Below the pieces are notes generated by a model. It ran no database searches. It was not told the DNA's origin and worked only from the letters and a program-made list of their open reading frames with translations. 64,000 nt of DNA from Streptomyces sp. NRRL WC-3626 (GTDB lineage Bacteria; Actinomycetota; Actinomycetes; Streptomycetales; Streptomycetaceae): contig NZ_JOCA01000029.1 of assembly GCF_000718785.1 (NCBI RefSeq), forward strand, positions 1 to 64,000. The letters run 5' to 3'. Numbering within the stretch: the first letter of the stretch is position 1; each line of letters begins with the position of its first letter. This document shows positions 17,365 through 25,976 of the stretch, piece after piece. The position numbers were made by a program, and so were the translations under genes.

Positions 17365-17500
17365 CGGGACTCTGCCCTGCGCGGGCCACGGAATACTCGG
17401 CTGCGATCCGAACCCATCGGCCCCTAGGATCCCCGACCGCGGTGCCGAGACGGCGCCCTGCCGGCAGTGGACACTCAACGGACCGAGGACGGGTGGCGCA

Positions 17501-18199
17501 ATGAGCAGCCGACTCTTCGCAATCTCCTTCGACGCGCATCAGCCCGAGCGACTGGCCCAATTCTGGTCCGGAGTGCTGGACCTGGAACGAGCCGGCGACG
17601 ACGGCATCTCCCTGCTGTCCGGGAACGACGCCGGATACCGCCTCGGCTTCCGGCCCGCCCGCGCGCGGAAGACCGCCCAGAACCGGTTGCACTTCGACCT
17701 GACCACCACCAGCCCGGAGGAGCAGCGGGACATCGTCGACCGGGCTCTCGGACTCGGCGCGGAGCACGCCGACGTCGGTCAGGGGCCGGACGCCTCCCAT
17801 GTGGTGCTCGCCGATCCCGAGGGCAACGAGTTCTGCGTCCTCGAACCGGGCAACTCCTTCCTCGCCGGCTGCGGCACCATCGGCGCGCTCGCCTGCGACG
17901 GTTCGCAGGCCGTGGGCTACTTCTGGAGCCGGGCGCTGGGCTGGCCGCTGGTCTGGGACCAGGACGAGGAGACCGCCGTCCAGTCACCGGACGGGGGCAC
18001 GAAGATCACATGGGGCGGTCCGCCCCTGATGCCGGACGCCGGCAAGGATCTGCACCTCGACCTCGCGCCGGACGGCGATCCGCGGGCGGAGGTCGAGCGG
18101 CTGCTCGCCCTCGGGGCGAAGCGCCTCGACTCCGCCGACGGCGCGGTGCTGCTGGCCGACCCCGACGGCAACGAGTTCCGCGTGCTCACCCGCCGTTGA
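17501..18199 (+). CDS. VOC (glyoxalase/bleomycin-resistance) family protein, two domains
   Basis: 232 residues, two tandem VOC modules. Module 1 (about 5-117) has FDAHQPERLAQFWSGVLDLE, LHFDLTT and ADPEGNEFCVLEPG; module 2 (about 122-232) has GYFWSRALGWPLVWD, LHLDLAP and LADPDGNEFRVLTR. The His/Glu pairs at LHxDL and NEFxVL could bind a divalent metal. Many such proteins bind or modify drugs or xenobiotics; the ligand is not predictable. ATG at 17501 follows GGGTGG only weakly. Confidence 0.88.
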   Translation: MSSRLFAISFDAHQPERLAQFWSGVLDLERAGDDGISLLSGNDAGYRLGFRPARARKTAQNRLHFDLTTTSPEEQRDIVDRALGLGAEHADVGQGPDASHVVLADPEGNEFCVLEPGNSFLAGCGTIGALACDGSQAVGYFWSRALGWPLVWDQDEETAVQSPDGGTKITWGGPPLMPDAGKDLHLDLAPDGDPRAEVERLLALGAKRLDSADGAVLLADPDGNEFRVLTRR

Positions 18200-18291
18200 C
18201 GCCGTCGCGGCCGGTGCCGCCGGAATTCGGAGGCCGCACGCTGCCCGGCATGACAAGCTGTGCTTTCACTGCCCGACCTCAGGAGGTCACC

Positions 18292-18534
18292 ATGGCCGCA
18301 GAAGTGCCATCGCAAGAAGGTCCGGAGACCACTGACACCGAGAGTCGTGCGGTGGCGCCCGACGAGGACGGCCAGTACGACCTGAAGGGCAAGTTCCGGG
18401 AGGCTCTGGAGCGCAAGCGGGCCAAACAGGCGCAGGCCGCGGCGCTCGCCGCGAACACGGACGCTTCGAAGATCCGCGGCGCGCACGGCCCGGCCGCGAG
18501 CCAGCGGTCGTTCCGGAGGAAGAGCGGGGGCTGA
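18292..18534 (+). CDS. Small charged protein, DUF5302 family
   Basis: 80 residues, start ATG behind a perfect AGGAGGT. The conserved core is the helix YDLKGKFREALERKRAKQAQ followed by the DASKIRGAHGPAASQRSFRRKSG tail, as in actinobacterial DUF5302 proteins. Disordered acidic N-terminus, basic C-terminus, no transmembrane segment. Function unknown; strong Shine-Dalgarno and conservation of the tail suggest real expression. Converges on the acetyltransferase gene. Confidence 0.85.
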   Translation: MAAEVPSQEGPETTDTESRAVAPDEDGQYDLKGKFREALERKRAKQAQAAALAANTDASKIRGAHGPAASQRSFRRKSGG

Positions 18535-18559
18535 GCCCGGCCGCGTCAGGGATCGCGGT

Positions 18560-19060
18560 CTACGGCCGCACCGACAGGTCGCGCTGAAACCAGGTGCCCG
18601 GCTCACCGCTGAGGTGGGCCGGGTCGGCCGGGCCGACGGGTACGAACCCGGCCTTGAGCAGCACCCGTTGGGACGCGGCGTTCGCATGGGTGGTGGCCGC
18701 CCGCAGCGTACGCAGCCCGTACCGGGCCGCCGCCAGCCGGCACAGGTCCCGGACGGCCGCGGTCGCCACACCGCGGCCGGACACATCCTGTGCGACCCGG
18801 TACCCGAGCTCCGCGGTGCCGTCCTCGATGTCGACCAGGTTGAACCTGCCGAGCACCGAGCCGTCCTCCGCGACCAGCACGTGGAACGCGCAGACGCCGG
18901 CGTCCTGTTCGGCGAGCAGGGCGCTGTACCGGCCGTCGAACCCGTCGAAGTAGGCGTCACCACGGTCGGGTACCGAGCCGGCGAAGTACGCGCGGTTCGC
19001 CAGCTCGAATACGAGGACCGCCGGCGCATGGCCGGCACCCAGCGGCTGCAGATCGGACAC
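18560..19060 (-). CDS. GNAT-family N-acetyltransferase
   Basis: 166 residues. Acetyl-CoA motif A is visible as ELGYRVAQDVSGRGVATAAVRDLCRLA, including the QxxGxG/A-like VSGRGVA loop; preceding strand LGRFNLVDIEDG and C-terminal NAASQRVLLKAGFVPVG (motif B) are typical of RimJ/RimL-like acetyltransferases. Substrate may be a protein N-terminus or a small amine. The region 19061-19211 downstream of its start carries no gene that I can support. Confidence 0.9.
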   Translation of the reverse strand: MSDLQPLGAGHAPAVLVFELANRAYFAGSVPDRGDAYFDGFDGRYSALLAEQDAGVCAFHVLVAEDGSVLGRFNLVDIEDGTAELGYRVAQDVSGRGVATAAVRDLCRLAAARYGLRTLRAATTHANAASQRVLLKAGFVPVGPADPAHLSGEPGTWFQRDLSVRP

Positions 19061-19211
19061 GCCCCGACTCTACTCGGACGAACCGCCCCCGGCGCAGACG
19101 TTTTCCGCCGGGCCCGACGCCGCTGCGGGACGACAGGCACACCGTGACGGCCGCGGCCCGCGCCCGGGCGGCCGCAGCGGCACCGCGGCGCACGCCCCGT
19201 CCGCCACCCGT

Positions 19212-19643
19212 CTACGAACGGCCGGCGTCCGGTACCAGGCCGTCCGCGACCAGTCCGGCGAGGACCGCCTCGCTGAGGGCGTGTACGGCGGACTGGGGGC
19301 GGACCATGACGGTGAACTCCTTGATGCGGCCGTCGTCGTCGAAGTGCAGCAGGTCGATGCCGTGGATCTCCTTGCCGCCCGCGCGGGCGCGGAAGAGCAG
19401 CACCGAGGAAGGGGTGGTGCCGGCATCCGTGCTGGTCTGCGCGGTGCCGCTGTGGTCGCCGATGTAGCGGAAGTCCTCGAAGGTCCGCAGCAGCACCCCG
19501 AAGAGCCCCATCACCATCGCCTTGCCCTCGAAGGGCGTGAACTTGACGGGGCTGAAGAAGCGGATGTCGTCGGTGAACAGGTCGTCCAGGGCCCCGAGGT
19601 CCTGGTCGGCGACAGCTGCGCGGAAACGGTCCGAGGTGTTCAC
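19212..19643 (-). CDS. NTF2-like (SnoaL/DUF4440-type) protein
   Basis: 143 residues with the cone-shaped NTF2-like pattern: N-terminal helix SDRFRAAVADQDLGALDDLF, TDDIRFFSPVKFTPFEGKAMVM, a central strand pair and IHGIDLLHFDDDGRIKEFTVMVRP at the end. Such proteins bind or isomerise small molecules; none of the catalytic Asp/His pairs of known isomerases is obvious. GTG at 19643 has AGGAAGG 7 nt upstream and is preferred to upstream ATGs that would sit inside the operator. Divergent from PadR. Confidence 0.82.
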   Translation of the reverse strand: MNTSDRFRAAVADQDLGALDDLFTDDIRFFSPVKFTPFEGKAMVMGLFGVLLRTFEDFRYIGDHSGTAQTSTDAGTTPSSVLLFRARAGGKEIHGIDLLHFDDDGRIKEFTVMVRPQSAVHALSEAVLAGLVADGLVPDAGRS

Positions 19644-19672
19644 AGGCGGGCCTTCCTGGTCAGGAAATTGAG

Positions 19673-19690
19673 TAGTCATTTTTATGACTA
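19673..19690. promoter_or_regulatory. Perfect AT-rich palindrome, PadR operator candidate
   Basis: TAGTCAT-TTTT-ATGACTA, 7-bp perfect arms, between the divergent NTF2-like and PadR genes. ATGA/TCAT half-sites with an AT core are typical of PadR-family operators. It stands out strongly against the GC-rich background. Confidence 0.7.
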
Positions 19691-19741
19691 TCATGGGTGC
19701 CTGGTGCGACGACAGAGGCATTCGAGGAGGGGGACCCATCC

Positions 19742-20311
19742 ATGGCGCTACGGCACGCCGTGCTGGCGGCTCTGCTCGACGGCGAACTCAGCGGCTATCA
19801 GCTCGCCAAGGCGTTCGACGTCGGTGTGGCCAACTTCTGGTACGCCCAGCCACAGCAGCTCTACGCCGAGCTGACCCGGCTGGAGAAGGAGGGCCTGGTC
19901 GCGGGCCGGGAAGTGGTGCAGGAGAGCAGGCCCAACAAGCGGCTGTTCCACGTGACCGACCCCGGCCTGGCGGAGCTGGAGACCTTCACCGCCGCCTCCG
20001 CCAAGCCGGCCGTCGTCCGCGACGACCTGCTCGTCAAGGTCCAGGCGGCCGAGCGCGTCGACACCGACGCCCTCGTCGCACAGCTCACCGAACGCGCCCA
20101 GGTGGCCCGGGCCAAGATCGACCTCTTCGGAACGCTGCTGCGCCGCCTGCGGGGCGACCGCACGGAAGAGGACTTCCTCCGCCACGGCGACCGCATCGGC
20201 CCGTACCTGACCTGTCTGCGCGGCGTGGCCTTCGAGCAGGAGAACCACGACTGGTGCGTACGCACCGTCGCCATCCTCGAGGAGAGGCGGCAGGCCCATG
20301 CCCGGCACTGA
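19742..20311 (+). CDS. PadR-family transcriptional regulator
   Basis: 189 residues. Winged helix MALRHAVLAALLDGELSGYQ, LYAELTRLEKEGLV and NKRLFHVTDPGLAELETF, followed by a Vir_Act_alpha_C-type helical domain (about 95-185) that mediates dimerisation. Preceded by GAGGAGGGGG. Its 3' end overlaps the esterase start by 14 bp, so regulator and esterase are translationally linked; the palindrome upstream probably controls both this operon and the divergent NTF2-like gene. Confidence 0.92.
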   Translation: MALRHAVLAALLDGELSGYQLAKAFDVGVANFWYAQPQQLYAELTRLEKEGLVAGREVVQESRPNKRLFHVTDPGLAELETFTAASAKPAVVRDDLLVKVQAAERVDTDALVAQLTERAQVARAKIDLFGTLLRRLRGDRTEEDFLRHGDRIGPYLTCLRGVAFEQENHDWCVRTVAILEERRQAHARH

Positions 20312-21098
20312 CGCGCCGTACCTGCGCTACGTCGCCCTGGGCGACAGTCAGACCGAGGGCGTCGGCGACGGCGACGAGATCACCGGCCTGCGCGGCTTCG
20401 CCGACCGGCTCGCCGAACACCTCGCCCGGCACGAGCCCGCGCTCCAGTACGCCAACCTCGCCGTACGGGGCCGTCTCGCGGCGCAGATCCACGCCGAGCA
20501 ACTCGCCCCCGCCCTCGCCCTGCGACCCGACCTGGCCACCGTCCTCGCCGGCGTCAACGATCTGCTGCGGCCGCGCTTCGACGCCGACGAGGTCGCCGGC
20601 CATCTGGAGGCCATGTTCGCCGCCCTCACCGGCCAGGGCGTCCACGTGGCCACGATCACCGTCCCGGACCTGGCCCGTATCAGCCCGCTCGCGCGGCCCC
20701 TGATCCCACGCGTCACGGCACTGAACCAGCGCATCCGCGAGGCGGCCGGCCGTCACGGGGTCACCGTCGCCGACACCGCGCTGCACCCCGTGGCCGGCGA
20801 TCCCCGTCTGTGGAGCACCGACCGGCTGCACGCCAGCTCCCTCGGCCACGAACGTATCGCCGCCGCCCTCGCCTACGCCCTCCGCGTCCCCGGCAGCGAC
20901 GACACCTGGAGCCTTCCCCTGCCCCCGGCCCCCGTGGCCACCGGCCGGCACGTCGCCACCACCGAACTGCGCTGGCTCGCGGGCTTCCTGGGCCCCTGGC
21001 TGGTCCGCCGGCTGAAGGGCCGGTCCTCAGGAGACGGCCGCACCGCCAAACGCCCCCTCCTCCTCCCCGTACGGACGGAGAACGCCTCGCCGGCGTAG
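20298..21098 (+). CDS. SGNH/GDSL hydrolase (esterase/lipase)
   Basis: 266 residues. Block I LGDSQTEG carries the nucleophile Ser17, block II Gly is in AVRGRLAAQ, block III is AGVND, and block V is TDRLHASSLGH with the catalytic Asp and His. The last 50 residues (DDTWSLPLPPAP..., WLAGFLGPWLVRRLKGR) form a C-terminal extension seen in actinobacterial homologues. No signal peptide, so cytosolic. Likely cleaves an acyl or acetyl ester. Translationally coupled to PadR. Confidence 0.9.
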   Translation: MPGTDAPYLRYVALGDSQTEGVGDGDEITGLRGFADRLAEHLARHEPALQYANLAVRGRLAAQIHAEQLAPALALRPDLATVLAGVNDLLRPRFDADEVAGHLEAMFAALTGQGVHVATITVPDLARISPLARPLIPRVTALNQRIREAAGRHGVTVADTALHPVAGDPRLWSTDRLHASSLGHERIAAALAYALRVPGSDDTWSLPLPPAPVATGRHVATTELRWLAGFLGPWLVRRLKGRSSGDGRTAKRPLLLPVRTENASPA

Positions 21099-21230
21099 GC
21101 GGTCGCGGACCGCGGTTCAGCCGGAGGGCGCGAGCGTGACCGTACCCGCGGCCGTACGCGCCGCGGGCCGGCGGGGGCTGACGGACGCCGGTGCGCCCCG
21201 GGGCGGGCGGAAGGGCCGGCCCCGGGGCGC
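21099..21230. terminator. Cluster of three hairpins between convergent genes
   Basis: GCGGTC-gcg-GACCGC (21099-21113), CCCGCGGC-N7-GCCGCGGG (21145-21167) and GCGCCCCGGGGC-N14-GCCCCGGGGCGC (21193-21230), all perfect stems, fill the gap between the convergent esterase and subtilisin genes. Confidence 0.7.
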
Positions 21231-21279
21231 GTGCTTCAGGCGCGGCGGAGGAGGCGGTCCTCGCCGGACCGTGGAACCG

Positions 21280-22488
21280 TCAGGGTACGAGCTTCAGCAG
21301 CCGGTTCGGCGAACCCGAACCGGGGCCGGTCACCTTGCCGGTGGTCGCGCCGTTCACCAGGGCCGAGGCGACCTGCGCGGGGGTGGCGGAGGTGTGACCG
21401 GCGAGATGGACCGCCGCCGCTCCGGCGACGTGCGGGGTCGCCATCGACGTGCCGGAGATGGTGTTGGTCGCGGTGTCACTGGTGTGCCAGCCCGCCGTGA
21501 TCGAGGAGCCCGGGGCGAAGAGGTCGAGCACCGAACCGTAGTTGGAGTAGCTCGCCCTGGCGTCCGTGCTCGTCGTGGCGCCCACCGTGATCGCCTCGGT
21601 GACCCGGGCCGGCGAGTAGGAGGACGCGTTGGCACTGCTGTTGCCCGCCGCGACCGCGTAAGTGACGCCGCTCGCTATGGAGTTGCGCACCGCCGTGTCC
21701 AGGGTGGTGGACGCGCCGCCGCCGAGCGACAGGTTGGCAACCGAGGGGCCGGAGTGGTTCTCCGTCACCCAGTCGATGCCGGCGATGACCCCGGCGGTGG
21801 TCCCGGACCCGTTGTTGTCGAGCACCCGGACGGCGACGATCTTCGCCTTCTTGGCCACTCCGTAGGTGGTTCCGGCGATGGTGGTGGCCACATGGGTGCC
21901 ATGACCGTTGCCGTCGGCGGCGGTGGTGTCGCCGTCCACGGCGTCGTAACCGTAGGTGGCACGACCGGCGATCTGCTGGTGGGTGATGCGCACACCGGTG
22001 TCGATGACATAGGCCGTGACACCACTTCCCGCGCTGTCCGGGTAGGTGTAGGTCCCGGACAGCGGAAGCGAGGTCTGGTCGATGCGGTCCAGACCCCACG
22101 GTGCGTCGGACTGCGTGGTGTCGGTGACCCCCACCCGCTGGTTCTGCTCGACGGAGGCGACGGCCGGGTCGGCGGCCAGTCGCCTGGCCTCGGTGGCGGA
22201 GAGGGCGGCGGTGTAGCCGTTCAGCGCGCTGCCGAACGTCCTGTGCACATCGCCGCCGTACCGCTCGACCAGGTCCCGGCCCGCGGCCGAGGAGGCCTTG
22301 AACCCGGCGGCCTTCTTCAGCGTCACGATGTAACTGTCCGCTAGTGCGGTGGGGGAGCCGGCGGCGAGCACCGTGCCCTCGGCGGGGGCGGCCTGGACGG
22401 GGGTCGAGGTGAGCCCGCCGGCCAGGGCCGCCGTCGCGACGCCGGCGATCGCCGCGAACCGCATTCTCTTGCTGCGCAGTCGTGCCAT
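21280..22488 (-). CDS. Secreted S8 (subtilisin-like) serine peptidase
   Basis: 402 residues. Signal peptide about 1-33 (RSKRMRFAAIAGVATAALAGG, cleaved after VQA); I9 propeptide about 50-118 (SYIVTLKKAAGF ... VASVEQNQ); catalytic domain from about 125 with a full triad: Asp163 (VIDTGV), His196 (GNGHGTHVA) and Ser348 (SGTSMATPHVAG), oxyanion Asn in AAGNSSANAS. No C-terminal P-domain or repeats. An autoprocessed extracellular protease of the proteinase-K/aqualysin type. AGGAGGA lies 11 nt before ATG 22488. Convergent with the esterase gene. Confidence 0.94.
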   Translation of the reverse strand: MARLRSKRMRFAAIAGVATAALAGGLTSTPVQAAPAEGTVLAAGSPTALADSYIVTLKKAAGFKASSAAGRDLVERYGGDVHRTFGSALNGYTAALSATEARRLAADPAVASVEQNQRVGVTDTTQSDAPWGLDRIDQTSLPLSGTYTYPDSAGSGVTAYVIDTGVRITHQQIAGRATYGYDAVDGDTTAADGNGHGTHVATTIAGTTYGVAKKAKIVAVRVLDNNGSGTTAGVIAGIDWVTENHSGPSVANLSLGGGASTTLDTAVRNSIASGVTYAVAAGNSSANASSYSPARVTEAITVGATTSTDARASYSNYGSVLDLFAPGSSITAGWHTSDTATNTISGTSMATPHVAGAAAVHLAGHTSATPAQVASALVNGATTGKVTGPGSGSPNRLLKLVP

Positions 22489-22745
22489 GACGAGGGATTC
22501 CTCCTGTGGGCGGCGTGCCCGGGTGGGGCACGCGTCTGTGGGGGACGGGCGCGCGTGATCGCACACCCCTGCCCGGAGCGTTGTGTTCCGCTCCCGGCCG
22601 GAATCAAGGTTCGTCGCCGACTGGCCTACGGAACAAGGGAGTTGAACACCTGGCAACAAAGTCGTCATGGTCACGACATGTAGAGCTCCCGCCGGTGCGA
22701 AAAACGGGAGAGCCGGCCCGGCGACCCGTGCGACCATGCGGTGCC

Positions 22746-22988
22746 ATGACCCCGTGCGACCCGCGGACCGAGGTCCGGCGACTCCTGTACGAACTCTGTG
22801 TCGAGCTCGGCTTCTGCCTGCCCGACCACGAGCGGCGACGTCTGGAGGACGCCCCGCCCCCGGACGCCGACCGCTTCACCGATGCCGTGTTCGCGGCGGA
22901 GGGAATGGACCCCGGCCCGCACACGCGGCTCAGGCGACAGGTGCGTGACACGGTCTCCCGGCACATGAGCGGGTGGGCCCGACCCTAG
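22746..22988 (+). CDS. Small conserved-looking protein, unknown function
   Basis: 80 residues, all helical in appearance: EVRRLLYELCVELGFCLPDHERRRLEDAPPPDADRF (shown here in spaced blocks: EVRRLLYELCVELGFC, LPDHERRRLEDAPP) then FTDAVFAAEGMDP and a basic C-terminus. Codon use is fully gene-like (third positions nearly all G/C) and the antisense strand offers nothing better. Two Cys lie in the first helix. I do not recognise a named family and there is no strong Shine-Dalgarno. It is transcribed away from the subtilisin gene. Confidence 0.6.
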   Translation: MTPCDPRTEVRRLLYELCVELGFCLPDHERRRLEDAPPPDADRFTDAVFAAEGMDPGPHTRLRRQVRDTVSRHMSGWARP

Positions 22989-23256
22989 CCGGGCGGACGG
23001 TCGCCCCGTCCTCGCCCTGGAGGACGGCGGCGGCCGTGCTGTCGCGGCCCCGCGGCTCACCGGAGGGCTCCCCGCCCGCACCGGGCCGAGGATGATCTGA
23101 CAGGCTGGTCACGCGGTCCCCGCGCTCGGACGACGACGACCGGAGCCGAACCGCCCGTACCGACAGAGCACCGCGCCACCGGCCCACGACCGGTACCGCG
23201 GTGCCCCACCGGCGCGCCCGAAACCCCGGCTCCTCCTGGGAAGGCTTTCCCCCGTC
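22989..23256. other. Gap with no gene seen (268 bp)
   Basis: No supportable ORF. It must contain the promoter of the MFS gene; just before its start lies GGGAA-GGCT-TTCCC, a short inverted repeat that includes the presumed ribosome binding site. Confidence 0.5.
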
Positions 23257-24501
23257 ATGCCATTGGCTCTCCTGGCCCTGGCCGTCGTCGCGTTCGGCAT
23301 CGGCACGACCGAGTTCGTCACCATGGGGCTCCTGCCCCAGATCGCCGACGGTCTCGGGGTGTCCGTGCCGCACGCCGGCAACCTCGTCTCCGCGTACGCC
23401 CTGGGCGTCGTCGTCGGCGCCCCGCTGCTGACCGGGATGGGCGCCCGCATACCGCACAAACGGCTGCTGCTGATCCTCTCCACCGTGTTCGTCGTCGGGA
23501 ACGCCGCCTCGGCGCTCGCCCCGAACTACGCCCTGCTGTTCGCGGCACGGGTCTTCGCGGGCCTTCCGCACGGCGCGCTGTTCGGCGTCGGTGCCGTGGT
23601 CGCCTCCCGGCTGGTCGCGTCCGACCGGGCGGCCCGCGCGGTCTCGACCATGTTCCTCGGTCTCACCGTCGCCAACATCGTCGGCGTCCCGGCCGGAACC
23701 GCCCTCGGCCAGCAGCTCGGCTGGCGCTACGCCTTCGCGGCGGTGGCCGTCATCGGCCTCCTGGCCCTCGCCGCTCTCTCCCTGCTGATCCCGCACCAGC
23801 CCCGCGGCGCACACTCCGGCGTCATGCACGAACTGCGCGCCATGAAGAACCGGCAGGTGGTGCTGGGCCTGGTCACGGCGGTCGTCGGATTCGGCGGCTA
23901 CTTCGCCTGCTACAGCTATCTCGTCCCCATGCTGACCCATCTCACGGGCCTCTCGGACGCCTCCACCACCCTGGTCCTCGCACTGTTCGGCGTCGGGATG
24001 ACGCTCGGCACCCTCGTCGCGGGCCCCCTCACCGACCGGGCGCTGCGCCCGACGCTCTACGGGGGATTCGCCCTGCTCGCGACGGCGCTGGTGGCGCTGC
24101 ACTTCGCGATCGAGCATCTGGTGCCCGCGCTCGTCGTCATCACGATCGTCGGCGGACTGAGCGCGCTGATCACCACCCCGGTGCAGATGCTGCTGATGGC
24201 CAAGGCGCACGAGGCGCCGACGATGGCGGCGGCCTCGAACCACTCGGCGTTCAACCTGGCCAACGCCGGCGGTGCCTGGCTGGGCGGCCTGGTCATCGCG
24301 GCCGGCTGGGGCTGGTCCTCGCCGACCCTGGTGGGCGCGGCCCTGGCCCTGGCCGGCCTCGCCCTCGCCCTGGCCGGCGGCTACCTGGACCGGGACGGGC
24401 GGGGTTCCAAGGTCGTCACCGGTTCCGCACCGGGCCACGGCCCCGGCGCCGAGGCGGACCGGCGGCCCGCCGGGGCCTGCGCGCGGGAGCCGGACTGCTG
24501 A
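23257..24501 (+). CDS. MFS drug/sugar exporter (DHA1, AraJ/Cml type)
   Basis: 414 residues, twelve helices. Helix 1 FGIGTTEFVTMGLLPQIA (the TEF motif) is the hallmark of the AraJ/NepI/chloramphenicol-exporter branch; GVVVGAPLLTGMGARIPHKRLLL is the loop 2-3 motif A, and motif C-like GLTVANIVGVPAGTALGQQLGWRYAF follows. Membrane-embedded proton antiporter, probably exporting sugars, nucleosides or a phenicol-like compound. The C-terminus adds a 35-residue polar tail. Start ATG has a poor Shine-Dalgarno. Convergent with an SDR gene, stops 17 bp apart. Confidence 0.9.
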   Translation: MPLALLALAVVAFGIGTTEFVTMGLLPQIADGLGVSVPHAGNLVSAYALGVVVGAPLLTGMGARIPHKRLLLILSTVFVVGNAASALAPNYALLFAARVFAGLPHGALFGVGAVVASRLVASDRAARAVSTMFLGLTVANIVGVPAGTALGQQLGWRYAFAAVAVIGLLALAALSLLIPHQPRGAHSGVMHELRAMKNRQVVLGLVTAVVGFGGYFACYSYLVPMLTHLTGLSDASTTLVLALFGVGMTLGTLVAGPLTDRALRPTLYGGFALLATALVALHFAIEHLVPALVVITIVGGLSALITTPVQMLLMAKAHEAPTMAAASNHSAFNLANAGGAWLGGLVIAAGWGWSSPTLVGAALALAGLALALAGGYLDRDGRGSKVVTGSAPGHGPGAEADRRPAGACAREPDC

Positions 24502-24502
24502 G

Positions 24503-24519
24503 GACGGGCGGGTCCCGTC
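24503..24519. terminator. Short hairpin between convergent stops
   Basis: GACGGG-CGGGT-CCCGTC spans the gap between the MFS stop and the SDR stop; compact candidate bidirectional terminator. Confidence 0.45.
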
Positions 24520-25228
24520 AGCCGCGGGCGGCGAGCTGAGGGTAGAGGGCCTCGACGCCGCCGGACAGGCCTGCCCGTACGTCCCTGCTGACGTCGTCGG
24601 CGATCACTTCGGGCAGTCCCTTCTCCAGCCCCTCGAGCGCGATCCTGGCGATCTCGGCCGGGTCGGACTTCGGCACGTCCAGCGAGGCGACCATGTCGGT
24701 GTTCATGTAGCCCACGTGCAGCGCGGTCACCCGCGTGCCCTGCTCCGCCAGCCGGACGCGCAGCGAGTTGGTGACCGACCAGGCGGCGGCCTTGGCCGCG
24801 CTGTAGGCCGCCGACTGCGGCAGGGACAGCCAGGACAGGACGGACAGCACGTTGAGGACCGCTCCGCCGCCGTTGCGGGCGAGGACGGGAGCGAAGGAGC
24901 GGGTGACGTCGAGCGTGCCCAGGACATGGGTGTCGTACTCGAGACGGAAGGCCGCGAGGTCGCCGTCGAGGATCTGGGCCCCCGTGGACGATCCGGCGTT
25001 GTTGATGAGCAGGTCCACGTCCCGCGCCTGCTCGGCGGCGGCGAGCACGGAGGCGTGATCGGTGACGTCCAGGGCGATCGGGACCACACCTTCGGTGGTG
25101 ATCGTCCGGGGGTCACGTGCCGCCGCGTAGACCTTGCGCGCGCCGGCTTCGAGCAGAGCCCGGACGAACTTCTCGCCGAGGCCGCGATTGCCGCCGGTGA
25201 CGAGGGCGACGGAGCCGTTGAGAGTCAT
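24518..25228 (-). CDS. Short-chain dehydrogenase/reductase (SDR)
   Basis: 236 residues. Cofactor loop VTGGNRGLGEKF, NNAG motif, catalytic SAAYSAAKAA with Tyr and Lys. Arg-rich residues after strand 2 (YAAARDP) suggest NADPH. Classical SDR of unknown substrate; some relatives act on quinones or aldehydes. ATG at 25228 follows AGGTCCCCCTC only weakly. Divergent from a TetR regulator with two near-identical 18-bp operators between, so almost certainly its target. Confidence 0.92.
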   Translation of the reverse strand: MTLNGSVALVTGGNRGLGEKFVRALLEAGARKVYAAARDPRTITTEGVVPIALDVTDHASVLAAAEQARDVDLLINNAGSSTGAQILDGDLAAFRLEYDTHVLGTLDVTRSFAPVLARNGGGAVLNVLSVLSWLSLPQSAAYSAAKAAAWSVTNSLRVRLAEQGTRVTALHVGYMNTDMVASLDVPKSDPAEIARIALEGLEKGLPEVIADDVSRDVRAGLSGGVEALYPQLAARG

Positions 25229-25286
25229 GAGGGGGACCTTCTTTTCGGAACACGGCCATGACCGGGCACGACCGCACTGCGGACAT

Positions 25287-25341
25287 GGAAACCGATCGGT
25301 TTCCACCGGGTACGTCTCCGAATGTAAACCGTTCGGTTTCC
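25287..25341. promoter_or_regulatory. Twin TetR operators
   Basis: GGAAACCGATCGGTTTCC (25287-25304) is a perfect 18-bp palindrome. GTAAACCGTTCGGTTTCC (25324-25341) repeats it with the same half-site AAACCG and centre 37 bp away. Both lie between divergent SDR and TetR genes. The half-site matches those of TetR repressors of SDR/efflux genes in actinobacteria. Confidence 0.85.
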
Positions 25342-25372
25342 TCTGTCGAGTCCGGGAGGTAGCCTCACGGGT

Positions 25373-25975
25373 ATGACCACGAAGAAGGCCGCGGCGCCAG
25401 GCGGGGCGACCCCGCGCGACCGTCTGCTCGACGCCGCGGGGGAGCTGTTCTACCGGGAGGGCGTCGGTGTCCCCACCGACGCGCTCTGCAAGGCGGCGGG
25501 TGTGTCGAAGCGTTCGATGTACCAGCTCTTCGACAGCAAGGACGCCGTGTTCGCGGCGGCCCTGGAGCGGGGCGAACCCGCGCTCACCGCCTGGCTGCTG
25601 CCCCCGCCCGAGGAGGAGCGCGGCCCGCGCGAGCGGCTGCTGTACGTCTTCGAGCGGCTGGAGGAGGCGGCGCGGGAACCGGACTACCTCGGCTGCCCCT
25701 ATGTCGCCGCCCAGGTCGAGCTCAAGGAGCCGTCGCACGTGGCGAGCGTCGTCGCCGCCCGCGCCAAGCGACGGCTGGTGGACTTCTTCCGGACCGAGGC
25801 CGGACGGGCGGGGGCCGCCGACCCCGGTCTGCTGGCCCGGCAGCTGGCCGTGGTCTACGACGGTGCCGGTACCCGTGCCGGTATCGGCGCCGAGGATCTG
25901 CGCGGACTCGCCGTCACCATGGCCGCGACCCTTCTGGACGCCGCCGGCGTACCCGACGACGGCCCGCCGCGCTGA
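25373..25975 (+). CDS. TetR-family transcriptional regulator
   Basis: 200 residues. HTH region: PRDRLLDAAGELFYREGVGV, TDALCKAAGVSKRSMYQLFDSKDAVFAA (positions 16-65). C-terminal ligand-binding helices contain RERLLYVFERLEEAAREPDY and LGCPYVAAQVELKEPSH. Its sister proteins repress neighbouring redox genes and respond to small lipophilic effectors. GGGAGGT lies upstream. The twin operators upstream imply autorepression plus control of the SDR. Stop is 1 bp from the convergent NAD-kinase-like stop. Confidence 0.93.
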   Translation: MTTKKAAAPGGATPRDRLLDAAGELFYREGVGVPTDALCKAAGVSKRSMYQLFDSKDAVFAAALERGEPALTAWLLPPPEEERGPRERLLYVFERLEEAAREPDYLGCPYVAAQVELKEPSHVASVVAARAKRRLVDFFRTEAGRAGAADPGLLARQLAVVYDGAGTRAGIGAEDLRGLAVTMAATLLDAAGVPDDGPPR

Positions 25976-25976
25976 G

